Shown here: one piece after another, positions 1 through 9,689 of the stretch
Layout: the number at the start of each line of letters is the position of its first letter
Position numbering within the stretch: the first letter of the stretch is position 1
Assembly (NCBI RefSeq): GCF_020178975.1
Contig: NZ_JAHXBU010000038.1
Coordinates: 62,001 to 126,000 of the forward strand
Origin: Cesiribacter sp. SM1
GTDB taxonomy: Bacteria > Bacteroidota > Bacteroidia > Cytophagales > Cyclobacteriaceae
DNA length: 64,000 bases
Direction: 5' to 3'
The notes under the pieces: model-generated
The model's database searches: none
What the model saw: the letters and a program-made list of their open reading frames with translations, nothing else
Told to the model about the DNA's origin: nothing
Program-made: the position numbers and the translations under genes

Positions 1-1032
1 GGTGACTGGTCAACAGCAACATCATGGAAGTTAGGACCTGCTCCTGGAATGAATTTCACTGAAAATGTTACCATTACTTCCACAGCTTATATTACTGCTA
101 AAGGAGATCTTTCTGTCTCTGGAAATAATACTTTGATTGTCCAAGGTATACTAGTTGTTGAAGGATCGCTTACCTTAGGGGGAAGTGCCAAAATTTCAAT
201 AGCTTCTAATGCCATTTTGATTGTACTTGGAGATTTTACAGCCTCTGGTAGTGTTGATATAGGTAACGCCGGAATAATAGCTGTGCAAAAAGCTTTTACT
301 GCGAATGATGCAGCAATCAGGATTGCACCTGGTGATGAAACATATTTATATACGAATCCAATACTGAATGATAATACAAAAGTGAATGGTAGTAAATGCG
401 ACGAAGCATGTCAGAGCTCAACCTTCAAAGATGAAGAGGATTTAAAGAATGCTCACCTTGATATCTGGCAATTTATCAATAGAAATGGTGTATCTCCTCT
501 CCCAGTAGAACTACTCTACTTCCGCTCAACTACAACAAATCAGGGGATCCAGCTAGAATGGGCCTCTGCCAAAGAATGGAACTTTAGCCATTACACTATA
601 GAGAGATCAACTGATGGTAAGGAGTTTACGCCAATTCATAAAGAATATGTAAGTGGAGACAGCCATAGTAACAAGGCCTACTTATACTTAGATATGCAGC
701 CCCATTTTGGAGCTAACTTTTACAGATTGAAAGCTACTGATGTTGATGGAACAACAGAAAATAAAGGAATGGCACTGGTTTATTCAGGCATGAAAGGAAA
801 TCTGCAGCTATACCCGAATCCTTCAAATGGAGGGATGCTCACCATCAAAAATCCCGGAGCCATTGAAGGTACCTGGTTGAGCATAACATCTACAACAGGA
901 AATGAACTAATGCGCATACAAATGCCAAAACAAGAACTTAGGTTACCTGCATCGGTATTAACATCAGGTGTGTACCTTGTAAAAGTCTGGAACCAGTTGG
1001 AGGTAAAGCAAGCAAGATTAATTGTTCAGTAA
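1..1032 (+). CDS. T9SS type A sorting-domain protein, 5' partial
   Basis: The reading frame is open from base 1, so the start and signal peptide lie upstream; the Met at 49 is internal. The N-terminal part (from GDWSTATSWK on) is a short-repeat beta-rich segment with alternating hydrophobic residues, like the equivalent part of the next gene. The C-terminal half holds a conserved block beginning LPVELLYF and a terminal sorting domain (LQLYPNPSNGG near residue 250 of the visible part, ending GVYLVKVWNQLEVKQARLIVQ-type beta strands). T9SS C-terminal domains direct outer-membrane secretion and surface attachment or release. Function beyond being secreted cargo is not visible. The downstream gene is a paralogue. 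Confidence 0.85.
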   Translation, partial: GDWSTATSWKLGPAPGMNFTENVTITSTAYITAKGDLSVSGNNTLIVQGILVVEGSLTLGGSAKISIASNAILIVLGDFTASGSVDIGNAGIIAVQKAFTANDAAIRIAPGDETYLYTNPILNDNTKVNGSKCDEACQSSTFKDEEDLKNAHLDIWQFINRNGVSPLPVELLYFRSTTTNQGIQLEWASAKEWNFSHYTIERSTDGKEFTPIHKEYVSGDSHSNKAYLYLDMQPHFGANFYRLKATDVDGTTENKGMALVYSGMKGNLQLYPNPSNGGMLTIKNPGAIEGTWLSITSTTGNELMRIQMPKQELRLPASVLTSGVYLVKVWNQLEVKQARLIVQ

Positions 1033-1052
1033 CTGCTCCTTTGTTATAAAGT

Positions 1053-1075
1053 CTCGGTTAAGCCGGGGTTTTTAG
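1053..1075 (+). terminator. Probable Rho-independent terminator
   Basis: A 5-bp GC-rich stem (ctcgg/ccggg with one G-T pair) with loop ttaag is followed by a run of five T, 20 nt after the stop codon of the upstream T9SS gene. Confidence 0.5.
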
Positions 1076-1346
1076 GTGTTATCTTACATCAAAATTAAGT
1101 TCAGATTTGAAGGACAAAAAAAGAATATCTTCTGGTGTCGAATTGGATAAAAATAAATTCTTCTAGCTGATTTATAGGTGACTATGATATAGTCGTTTTT
1201 GACTTCTCCCTGCTTCCTTTTTCTAAAAAACAGTAAAGCCCTTTTCTAGAACACTAATTCTTCTGGACCCATAAAACAGACTTATCGTTAACTTCTGCTA
1301 TTTTCTTCTTGAACATGCATGGGTAATGCTTTGGTTCATCTGCAAA

Positions 1347-1376
1347 TTTCCTTCTGCAAAGAAGGATTTAGCTTTG
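1347..1376 (+). promoter_or_regulatory. Putative Bacteroidetes sigma-A promoter
   Basis: TAGCTTTG at 1369-1376 matches the -7 consensus TAnnTTTG exactly. TTTC at 1347-1350 lies 18 nt upstream and is a 3/4 match to the -33 TTTG box. It would start transcription about 30 nt before the T9SS gene at 1411. The rest of the 378-nt gap between the two T9SS genes holds only the terminator and no recognisable gene. Confidence 0.5.
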
Positions 1377-1410
1377 TTTTATAGTCCTTACCATTTACAA
1401 TTAGTATTCC

Positions 1411-2469
1411 ATGAAAAAAAATTATATTGCATTCTTAGTTATTTTGACATGTACTTTTACTACTATTCATGCTTTAGCATCTGTAATGACATCTAAAGCA
1501 TCGGGCAACTGGGGTAATGCTGGTTCATGGAATAGTGTTACTTTAGCTGAGACCACTTATACTAGGCCTAATTCAGCCATTGATACAATTATTATTGAAG
1601 CAGGCCATAGAATAGTAATAAGTAGTTCATGGACTTTTAATGGAATATTAATTGTGAAAGGCACTTTATATTTTCAACAAAACACCAGCAGTGAAGGTAG
1701 ACTAACAATGGATGGTGATTCAAAAATTTTTATAAGAGATGGTGGCTTGATTACTTCAGATGGTAATGGGGGTGGTAATAATGCAGGTACTAATAATTGG
1801 ATTAGTATTGGAGGAACTTCTATAAATGGATGGCAAATTAGAGACAATTTAGGAAGTCCAGATTATATTGATGCAAGTACTATTAGATATGGGGGTGGTT
1901 GTCAATATTCACCTCTTGGATGTAGTCCAACAATGCTTCCCATAGAACTCCTGTACTTCCGTTCTACTGCAACTAATCAAGGTATCCAGCTAGAATGGGC
2001 CTCTGCCAAAGAATGGAACTTTAGTCACTATACAGTAGAAAGATCTTCAGATGGTAAAGAATTTACACCTATTCATACTGAATATGTAAATGGAGACAGC
2101 CACAGCTCCAAAACATATTCTTTCCTGGACATGCAGCCTAGCTTTGGGGCTAACTACTACCGCCTGAAGGCTACGGATATTGATGATAGCTTTGAATACA
2201 AAGGAATGGCGCTGGCTTATTCTGGTATGAAAGGAGATTTGCAGGTGTATCCTAATCCGGCAAAAGGAGGATTGGTTACTATCAATAATCCTGGAGCTAT
2301 CGAAGGAACCTGGCTAAGCATAATAGCTACAACAGGGAATGAACTGATGCGCATACAAATGTCTGAACAGGAGCTAAGGCTGCCAACTTCGGCGCTGCCT
2401 GCAGGCGTATACGTTGTAAGGGTCTGGAACCATCTGGAGGTAAAGCAAGCAAGATTAGTCATTCAGTAA
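1411..2469 (+). CDS. T9SS type A sorting-domain protein
   Basis: 352 aa. It begins with a clear signal peptide (residues about 1-23, MKKNYIAFLVILTCTFTTIH then ALA). Residues about 25-165 are a Gly/Asn-rich beta-type region with a GNWGNAGSWN motif that occurs in secreted Bacteroidetes proteins. From LPIELLYF (near 176) to the end it is nearly the same as the upstream gene: a Fn3-like segment (IQLEWASAKEWNFSHYTVERS) and a T9SS sorting domain with YPNPAKGG near residue 280. It is a secreted or surface-anchored protein whose specific role cannot be read. N-terminal halves of the two paralogues differ strongly while the C-terminal 180 residues are conserved, so this looks like tandem duplication with diversifying N-termini. 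Confidence 0.85.
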   Translation: MKKNYIAFLVILTCTFTTIHALASVMTSKASGNWGNAGSWNSVTLAETTYTRPNSAIDTIIIEAGHRIVISSSWTFNGILIVKGTLYFQQNTSSEGRLTMDGDSKIFIRDGGLITSDGNGGGNNAGTNNWISIGGTSINGWQIRDNLGSPDYIDASTIRYGGGCQYSPLGCSPTMLPIELLYFRSTATNQGIQLEWASAKEWNFSHYTVERSSDGKEFTPIHTEYVNGDSHSSKTYSFLDMQPSFGANYYRLKATDIDDSFEYKGMALAYSGMKGDLQVYPNPAKGGLVTINNPGAIEGTWLSIIATTGNELMRIQMSEQELRLPTSALPAGVYVVRVWNHLEVKQARLVIQ

Positions 2470-2484
2470 CCAGTCTTTTACAGC

Positions 2485-2514
2485 AAAGCCCCGGCAATTG
2501 CCGGGGCTTTTTTG
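2485..2514 (+). terminator. Rho-independent terminator
   Basis: A perfect 11-bp stem (aaagccccggc/gccggggcttt) with loop aatt is followed by a T run, 16 nt after the stop of the T9SS gene. Confidence 0.9.
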
Positions 2515-2594
2515 TTTTCCTGCTACAGATTGAATACGATGGATCTGGTGCTGAGTCAGATTAAAGCATAAGAATGACACCACCTGACTTGATT

Positions 2595-3554
2595 CTAAGC
2601 AAAGTGTCCCTCTTCTTTCAGAACTTTTAAGTTTACAATGATATCCGCCGTCATGCGGTCGAGGGAGTAGGAGGATTGCCAGCCCCAGTCTTTTTTAGCC
2701 TGGCTGTCGTCGATGCTGTCGGGCCAGGAGTCTGCAATTTTCTGGCGGAAGTCGGGCTGGTACTGTATTCTGAACTCCGGAATGTATTTGCGTATGGCTG
2801 CAGCTATTTCTTCCGGTGCAAAGCTTAGGGCTCCTACATTGTAGCTGGTACGTACACTGATGCTGTTAGCAGGGGCATCCATTAGCTGAAGGGTTGCCTG
2901 TATGGCATCGGGCATGTACATCATGGGCAGATAGGTGCCCTTCTGCAGGAAACAACTGTAGGTATCGCCTTCAAGTGCTTTGTGGTAAATGTCTACGGCA
3001 TAATCAGTGGTGCCGCCACCAGGCAGGGATTTATAGCCAATCAGGCCGGGGTAACGCAGGCTGCGCACATCTACACCCCAGTTCCGCCAGTAATACTCAC
3101 ACCACTGCTCTCCGGCAAGCTTGCTGATGCCATAAATGGTGGTGGGGTTGCAGATAGTTAGCTGAGGTACCTGCTGTTTGGGTGTGTCGGGACCAAAGAT
3201 AGCGATGCTGCTGGGCCAGAAAATTTTGCTGATCTTTAGCTCCCGGCCTGCCTCCAGTACATTCAGCAGGCTCTCCATGTTGAGCTTCCAGGCAAAGTGA
3301 GGGTTCTTTTCGCCGCTGGCAGAAAGCACTGCTGCCAAATGATAAACCTGGGAAATGCCTTCCTTTTCTATAATCCTGTAGAGGGCGGCTTTATCCAGCG
3401 CATCAAGAATTTCAAAGCGATTGTCTGTTTCCTGCTGCTGGGGTAAGCGAATGTCGGAGGCAATTACATTAGCTGTTCCCCATTTTTTGCGTAAGGCATC
3501 CGTTAGTTCACTGCCCAGCTGGCCGTTAGCACCTATCACCAATACTTTCTCCAT
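2595..3554 (-). CDS. tdh: L-threonine 3-dehydrogenase, SDR (GalE-like) type
   Basis: 319 aa extended short-chain dehydrogenase. The N-terminus has the Rossmann motif GANGQLGSEL (residues 8-17), and the catalytic YGISK (YxxxK) is near residue 145. It oxidises L-threonine with NAD+ to 2-amino-3-ketobutyrate in the cytosol. The call rests on the epimerase-like sequence (DIRLP after beta2, LSASGEKNP, WPSSIAIFGPDTPK, LRYPGLI) and on kbl, encoded divergently 360 bp away, which uses its product. A generic NAD-dependent epimerase is the alternative. The ATG start at 3554 places the Rossmann motif at the usual distance. Confidence 0.85.
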   Translation of the reverse strand: MEKVLVIGANGQLGSELTDALRKKWGTANVIASDIRLPQQQETDNRFEILDALDKAALYRIIEKEGISQVYHLAAVLSASGEKNPHFAWKLNMESLLNVLEAGRELKISKIFWPSSIAIFGPDTPKQQVPQLTICNPTTIYGISKLAGEQWCEYYWRNWGVDVRSLRYPGLIGYKSLPGGGTTDYAVDIYHKALEGDTYSCFLQKGTYLPMMYMPDAIQATLQLMDAPANSISVRTSYNVGALSFAPEEIAAAIRKYIPEFRIQYQPDFRQKIADSWPDSIDDSQAKKDWGWQSSYSLDRMTADIIVNLKVLKEEGHFA

Positions 3555-3679
3555 CTTATTTACATATCATTTGCTCAAAATTATTGAAAACGTTTGAACC
3601 GGCCGAAACACAGGCTTTATTAATTTACGAAATCCACCCCAAGTCGTTGGCTTTGGCTGGCAAATGGTGGCTGCTTGTG

Positions 3680-3687
3680 TATATTTG
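3680..3687 (+). promoter_or_regulatory. Strong -7 box before the small gene/kbl operon
   Basis: TATATTTG is an exact match to TAnnTTTG. It ends only 6 nt before the ATG at 3694, so transcripts from it would be leaderless or nearly so. The nearest TTTG upstream (3652-3655) is 24 nt away, longer than usual. Confidence 0.45.
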
Positions 3688-3693
3688 TAAGGT

Positions 3694-3903
3694 ATGGAAC
3701 AAATAAACTGGCAGGAATATCTGGCACAGAAAAAAATAGATGCCCGTGCATACCAAAAGGGTTCGCCCCAGCAGTATGCAGATTTTGAGCGGCAGTTTAT
3801 GCAGATGCATCCGGATAGTTTTACTGCTCACAAACTTTTTTTGATAAACGATATCCGCAGAAGCTATCCACTTTTACCTATTTCTGAAAACAAGAAATCT
3901 TAA
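3694..3903 (+). CDS. Small conserved-looking hypothetical protein
   Basis: 69 aa and soluble. It has an N-terminal amphipathic segment ([15 protein letters not shown]), a central aromatic/Gln-rich stretch ([14 protein letters not shown]) and a C-terminal [13 protein letters not shown] motif. There is no signal peptide or membrane segment. It ends 10 nt before the kbl start, so the two are probably co-transcribed. I do not recognise a named family. The codon use and tight spacing make it a real gene; function is unknown. Confidence 0.65.
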   Translation: MEQINWQEYLAQKKIDARAYQKGSPQQYADFERQFMQMHPDSFTAHKLFLINDIRRSYPLLPISENKKS

Positions 3904-3913
3904 AATTCAAACT

Positions 3914-5110
<1,197 letters not shown>

Positions 5111-5125
5111 GCATAATATTAGTGC

Positions 5126-5548
5126 ATGCTCCAGGAAATAAAAAAACTGCAATGGCTGGTACTGTTACCAGTCATTGCTTTTCTGTGTAATAGCTGCGAT
5201 CCATGCCGCTCCGAAGAACTGCCTCTCCTGCAGGTTGTAATGCAGTTCCAGCAGGAGAGGAGCTATGTATTGAGAAGCGATTTGCTTGAAGGCAGGCGCA
5301 TCTGGAGTAATGAAATACTTCAACTACCTTTTGCGCTGAACTCCGATACCACAGTATATGAATTCCTGGATATGAGGGGTAAGATTTGGCGCCTCGCCCT
5401 GACCTACGATAGAATATCTGATTTTGAAGATACAGGCTGCGGGTTTTTCATGGAGCTTAGAAATGTGAGGGTACTGCCGGAATCCACTTTTTCTGATGTT
5501 CAAATTCAGGACAACAGTTCCTCATGGACCGTTATAGTTACAGAATAG
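5126..5548 (+). CDS. Hypothetical exported protein (possible DUF6452-like)
   Basis: 140 aa. An N-terminal hydrophobic stretch (LVLLPVIAFL) precedes CNSCDPC, giving either a lipoprotein-like or Cys-rich exported N-terminus; the lipobox is weak. The remainder is a beta-rich domain with one further Cys (DTGCGFF). Its 3' end overlaps the next gene by 25 nt, so the two are probably translated together. The pair resembles the DUF6452/DUF6048 gene pairs of Bacteroidetes, but I recall that only loosely. Function is unknown. Confidence 0.55.
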   Translation: MLQEIKKLQWLVLLPVIAFLCNSCDPCRSEELPLLQVVMQFQQERSYVLRSDLLEGRRIWSNEILQLPFALNSDTTVYEFLDMRGKIWRLALTYDRISDFEDTGCGFFMELRNVRVLPESTFSDVQIQDNSSSWTVIVTE

Positions 5549-6246
5549 CTATTTTATTTTTCATGTTGTTGATGGGGTTGGTAAGCCTGAAGGCCAGCGG
5601 ACAGGATACAACATCGGTTAACAGAAAGCGGCTGTGGATTGGATTGGAAATACCCAGCACATTCGCGCATCCTGCTAGAGGTGGCTATTCTTTGCAGCCC
5701 ATGGTGGTACTTAACTTAAGCAGGTATGCTACGGTATGGGGAGCAGGCGGACTGATGAAGATTACCCGGGACACTCTTTTTAAAAACTTGTATGATTACT
5801 CCAGCCAGGGTTGGTATGTTAAGGGTGGCGCCGAACTTAACCTGAACTTCAAGAAGGAAGCAAATTCGGGCTTTCGCTTAGGCGGTGGGCTGAGTCTGGC
5901 AAACTTCACGGAAAAAGGGATGCTCCAATACAGCTACACTTCAGAACTTTTTGAGGGGCAAAGGCCTGGTAACCGGTATACCGAAGAACTTGAAAACCAG
6001 ACGTGGGCAGCTGCTTTTGAGTTCAGGCAGGGGCTTTTTGCTGATTTAGGCAAAGTAGCATTTCAGCTGCATTTGCAGCAAAGTATCCTGCTGCATGAGC
6101 CAGCCAACCCACGGCATCCTGCGCATGCAGTTCCCGGAATGGGGGGGTATATGCCACGGCCATTCTTTAGCGGGATCCGAAATAGTATCAAGGCACGTAA
6201 AATTATTCCGGGTGCTTATTTTTACCTGTTTTACCGCCTGCTTTAA
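5524..6246 (+). CDS. Putative outer-membrane beta-barrel protein (possible DUF6048-like)
   Basis: 240 aa with a signal peptide (about residues 1-27, ending KASGQ). The mature part has alternating short beta strands rich in Gly and aromatic residues (SRYATVWGAGGLMKI, GGAELNLNF, GFRLGGGLSLANF) and ends in an aromatic/hydrophobic strand (GAYFYLFYRLL), typical of small outer-membrane barrels. The start at 5524 overlaps the previous gene but gives the only good signal peptide. Its stop codon overlaps that of the convergent dacA gene by a few bases, leaving no room for a terminator. Confidence 0.6.
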   Translation: MDRYSYRIAILFFMLLMGLVSLKASGQDTTSVNRKRLWIGLEIPSTFAHPARGGYSLQPMVVLNLSRYATVWGAGGLMKITRDTLFKNLYDYSSQGWYVKGGAELNLNFKKEANSGFRLGGGLSLANFTEKGMLQYSYTSELFEGQRPGNRYTEELENQTWAAAFEFRQGLFADLGKVAFQLHLQQSILLHEPANPRHPAHAVPGMGGYMPRPFFSGIRNSIKARKIIPGAYFYLFYRLL

Positions 6247-7148
6247 GGTTGTGTAGAAGTTGAGGTGCTTGTGCTGGTAGTAGAAGCTGCCTCACCGGTG
6301 GTAGAATTAACGCCTTTCTTTTTCTTTTTAACCGGCGTGTCATCATCATCTTCCTGCTCGTACAGATAGGTATTTATTTTAGACCTAAGCTCCTGCGGGG
6401 AGAGGTTATGGTGAATGATGCCATTGCGTACCGTAGAGATCTTTCCTGTTTCTTCAGAAACAACCAGTACCAGCGTATCCGTAGCTTCAGACATACCAAT
6501 AGCTGCCCGGTGGCGAAGGCCAAACTGTGCGGGCAGGTTTTCCCTTTCGGTTACCGGTAATATACAGCGGGCTGCTTCCACACGTTTGTTGTAAATGATT
6601 ACAGCGCCATCGTGCAGCGGGCTGTACTTATTAAAGATGCTAAGCAGCAGCCTTTTGCTGATCACAGCATCAATCCGGTCGCCGGATTCGGCATAAAATT
6701 TAAGTTCAGAGCTTTTGCTGATTACAATAAGAGCGCCCGTATTCGTGGCGCCTAATGATTTGGCAGCTTCAATAATAGGCGTGATGTTGAGGTCGGCAAC
6801 ACGGTTGTTCTTGCGCCAGGGCAGGCCTTTGAAAATATTCTCACGGTTAAAAATAGTGGTGCGGCCAATCATGAAGAGGAACTTCCTGATTTCCTGCTGG
6901 AACAGAATGATGGCTGCCAGAAAACCAACACCCATAAACTGCCCCAGAATGTTGGAGAGCAGCTCCATTTCCAGGGCATTTACTACCAGGTAAAGAAGAT
7001 ACAGCGAGAGGAAACCCAGAAAAATCTTTACGGCCACACTGCCGCGCATAAGCTTGTACACCTGGTACAACAGGAAGCTTACCAGGGCAATGTCGAGTAT
7101 GTCGACAAAGTCCACCTCCAGAAAACCTATATTAAAACCTAGTATCAA
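6243..7148 (-). CDS. dacA: Diadenylate cyclase, membrane-bound CdaA type
   Basis: 301 aa. Three N-terminal membrane helices (about residues 10-95) precede a DisA_N catalytic domain. The catalytic signatures DGAVII and RHRAAIGMSEATD are present (about 178-215). It makes cyclic di-AMP from two ATP at the inner face of the membrane. The C-terminus is a low-complexity tail (KKKKK then a Ser/Thr repeat, STSTSTSTS). It overlaps folP by 4 nt (ATGA), showing translational coupling; folP–dacA adjacency is common in Bacteroidetes. The stop codon overlaps that of the convergent upstream gene. Confidence 0.93.
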   Translation of the reverse strand: MILGFNIGFLEVDFVDILDIALVSFLLYQVYKLMRGSVAVKIFLGFLSLYLLYLVVNALEMELLSNILGQFMGVGFLAAIILFQQEIRKFLFMIGRTTIFNRENIFKGLPWRKNNRVADLNITPIIEAAKSLGATNTGALIVISKSSELKFYAESGDRIDAVISKRLLLSIFNKYSPLHDGAVIIYNKRVEAARCILPVTERENLPAQFGLRHRAAIGMSEATDTLVLVVSEETGKISTVRNGIIHHNLSPQELRSKINTYLYEQEDDDDTPVKKKKKGVNSTTGEAASTTSTSTSTSTQP

Positions 7149-8008
7149 GCGTTTGCTTTAGTTAATCTCCACAATTTAACTGTTTCCACCGTCTGCTTTA
7201 CATCATGTACACGTAAAATGGAAGCACCTCTGTCAAGTGCAATTGTATTCAACACAGTAGTGCCGTTGCCGGCTTCTTCGGGCGAAATACCCAGACTTTT
7301 CCAGATCAGTGATTTGCGGCTAATCCCCACCAACAGTGGTACGTCCAGCGCCTTCAGGAGCCGCATTCGATTGAGCAATATATAATTTTGCTGAATGTTT
7401 TTGGCAAAGCCAAACCCGGGATCAGCTACAATATCTTTTACCCCTAATTGTCTTAATTTGTTGAGCGTTACAGCAAAATAATCGATAATTTCTTTTGCTA
7501 AATCATCATACTGGTTAAGGCCTGTCATGGTTTGAGGTGTGCCACGCATATGCATCAGCACGTAAGGCACCTGGAGGCTGGCCACCATTTCAAACATCTG
7601 CGCATCAAGCGTACCGCCCCCTACATCATTAATCATGCAGGCACCTGCCTCTACACCTGCTTTGGCTACGGAAGCACGAAAAGTATCTACCGAGATGAGC
7701 GCATCCGGAAATTCCCTGATCAGCAAGGATGCAGCCCAGCTTACACGCTTTCGCTCTTCTTCTTCTGAAACTTCTGCAGCACCAGGTCTTGTGGAGTAAC
7801 CACCAATATCGAGCAGATCGGCACCATCGGCCAGCATTCGGGAGGCCTGCTCAAGCAGCGCCTTTTCATCCATAACACGGCTGCCGGCATAGAAAGAATC
7901 TGGTGTGATGTTGAGAATACCCATTACGCGCGGATGTAAGAGAGAGAGCAGTTTTCCGCGGAAATTGAGTGTGTAATCTGTTGAAAATGGTGTATCTTTC
8001 GCTTCCAA
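7145..8008 (-). CDS. folP: Dihydropteroate synthase
   Basis: 287 aa. It joins p-aminobenzoate and dihydropterin pyrophosphate in folate synthesis. Signatures are MGILNITPDSF (about 29-39), DIGGYSTRPGA (about 67-77), MINDVGGG and the C-terminal ILRVHDVKQT. No ATG is available upstream of the first motif. The start is TTG at 8008, supported by a GGAGG Shine-Dalgarno sequence 7 nt before it, which is unusually good for this phylum. The gene is divergent from the DUF1599 gene with only 36 nt between the two starts. Confidence 0.95.
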   Translation of the reverse strand: MEAKDTPFSTDYTLNFRGKLLSLLHPRVMGILNITPDSFYAGSRVMDEKALLEQASRMLADGADLLDIGGYSTRPGAAEVSEEEERKRVSWAASLLIREFPDALISVDTFRASVAKAGVEAGACMINDVGGGTLDAQMFEMVASLQVPYVLMHMRGTPQTMTGLNQYDDLAKEIIDYFAVTLNKLRQLGVKDIVADPGFGFAKNIQQNYILLNRMRLLKALDVPLLVGISRKSLIWKSLGISPEEAGNGTTVLNTIALDRGASILRVHDVKQTVETVKLWRLTKANA

Positions 8009-8044
8009 AAGAGGGCCTCCGGCCGTAATTTAATCCTGTTTGCC

Positions 8045-8602
8045 TTGATCGAAAAGACTGTCAGCGAATATAAGCAAGTTATCGGGGATTGTAAATCAAT
8101 CTTCAGAAAGAAAACCATAGATTATGGTACCGCCTGGCGTATTCTGCGCCTGCCGTCCATCACAGACCAGATCTACATCAAAGCCCAGCGCATCCGTTCC
8201 ATTCAGGAAAAAGGCACGCAAAAGGTAGAAGATGCCGTGGAAGGAGAGTTTGTGGGTATCATCAATTATTGCATTATAGCACTCATTCAGATAGACCTTG
8301 CCCGGGAAGAACGGCTGGAGCTTTCTTATGAGGAGCTGGAGCCCCTGTATGATAAATGGGTAGACCAAACGCTGCAGTTACTCACCAACAAGAATCACGA
8401 TTACGGGGAGGCCTGGCGTAACATGCGCGTTAGCTCCATTACCGATATTATTCTGATGAAATTGCTGCGGGTAAAGCAGATTGAAGACAACCAGGGTAAA
8501 ACGCTTATCTCTGAAGGCGTACAGGCCAATTACCAGGATATGTTAAACTACTCTGTGTTTGCGTTAATTCTATCAAAAGAATCCGAACATGACATTGCTT
8601 AG
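8045..8602 (+). CDS. DUF1599 protein (nucleotide-modification-associated domain 1)
   Basis: 185 aa built from two related halves. The first has RKKTIDYGTAWRILRLPSIT (about 22-41) and the second TNKNHDYGEAWRNMRVSSIT (about 117-136), each followed by a Lys/Arg-rich helix. This is the duplicated DUF1599 pattern. The family is linked by domain databases to nucleotide modification, but no reaction is proven. The start is TTG at 8045: there is no ATG upstream of the first conserved block, and no clear Shine-Dalgarno sequence. The 3' end overlaps the next gene by 14 nt. Confidence 0.85.
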   Translation: MIEKTVSEYKQVIGDCKSIFRKKTIDYGTAWRILRLPSITDQIYIKAQRIRSIQEKGTQKVEDAVEGEFVGIINYCIIALIQIDLAREERLELSYEELEPLYDKWVDQTLQLLTNKNHDYGEAWRNMRVSSITDIILMKLLRVKQIEDNQGKTLISEGVQANYQDMLNYSVFALILSKESEHDIA

Positions 8603-9686
8603 GCTCATAGCCCGCTGGTTTGTGGGCGTTTTATTTATTATTTCCGGCTTGATCAAGATTAATGATCCGGTAGGTACTCAAATTAAGCTGGAAGAGTATT
8701 TTGAAGTTTTTGCCTCAACCTTTAGCCCGGCCTTTCATGCACTGGTGCCCACGGCACTGGTACTTTCTGTTGTACTTAGTGTACTGGAGGTAGTGCTGGG
8801 GGTGGCTCTGCTGCTAAAGTTCAGGCCTAAAATTACCACTGCTGTGCTGCTGGTAACCATTGTGTTCTTTACAGCACTCACCTTATTTTCTGCCGTTACC
8901 GGTAAAGTAACCGACTGCGGCTGCTTTGGCGATGCGCTGGTGCTAACCCCCTGGCAAAGCTTTATGAAAGACCTGGTGCTGCTGGTGCTTATACTTATTC
9001 TGTTCGTAGCCTACAGGAAGGATCCGCAGCCCCACCCATCTCCTGGTGCCGGTTTGTGGGTGCTTACTTCCGGTCTTATCAGTATTGCTATAGCCTTTGT
9101 TGCTATTGAGCACCTGCCATTCATCGATTTCAGGGCTTACAAAGAGGGTGTACACATACCCACAGCCATGCAGCCAACAGAGCCCTACCGCTATACTTAT
9201 ATTATGGCAAAGGGAGGCAGAGATTATGAACTATCTGAGTACCCCGATGCTTCAGAAGGTTATGAGTATAAGGATATCAGGCTGCTAAACCCCGAGGCAG
9301 CGCCTAAAATAACTGATTTCAGCATATGGAATAATGAAGGTGACCTCACAGAGCAGGTGCTGCAGGGTAAAAAGCTGCTCATTATTGTGCATAAGGTAGA
9401 AAAAGCAGATACAGATAACCTGGCTGCAATCAGACGCCTGGCCCAGAGCCTGGGCGGACGTGCCGATGCCCTGGTTGTGACTTCCTCTGACGAGGCTTCT
9501 TATGAAGCTTTCCGGCACGAGCATCAGATTGCAATACCCTATGCTTTTGCAGATGCAACGCTCCTGAAAACCATTATGCGTTCAAACCCAGGCCTGGTGC
9601 TGCTTCAGGATGGAACAGTGGTAGAAAAATGGCACCACAATGATACGCCCGAAGCAACGGAAGTATTGAAACTACTGAACCGCTAG
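8589..9686 (+). CDS. DoxX-type membrane protein with C-terminal thioredoxin-like part (BT_3928 family)
   Basis: 365 aa. The N-terminal 140 residues are a DoxX-like domain with about four membrane helices and the motif GKVTDCGCFGD after helix 3; the two Cys resemble a redox pair. A further helix lies near residue 155. The C-terminal 150 residues are soluble and thioredoxin-fold-like (KLLIIVHKVEKAD, VVTSSDEASYEAF, PGLVLLQDGTVVEKWHHND). It probably acts in membrane-linked redox chemistry outside the cytosol. It sits in a tight plus-strand operon between DUF1599 and the ABC permease. Confidence 0.8.
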   Translation: MTLLRLIARWFVGVLFIISGLIKINDPVGTQIKLEEYFEVFASTFSPAFHALVPTALVLSVVLSVLEVVLGVALLLKFRPKITTAVLLVTIVFFTALTLFSAVTGKVTDCGCFGDALVLTPWQSFMKDLVLLVLILILFVAYRKDPQPHPSPGAGLWVLTSGLISIAIAFVAIEHLPFIDFRAYKEGVHIPTAMQPTEPYRYTYIMAKGGRDYELSEYPDASEGYEYKDIRLLNPEAAPKITDFSIWNNEGDLTEQVLQGKKLLIIVHKVEKADTDNLAAIRRLAQSLGGRADALVVTSSDEASYEAFRHEHQIAIPYAFADATLLKTIMRSNPGLVLLQDGTVVEKWHHNDTPEATEVLKLLNR

Positions 9687-9689
9687 TCT

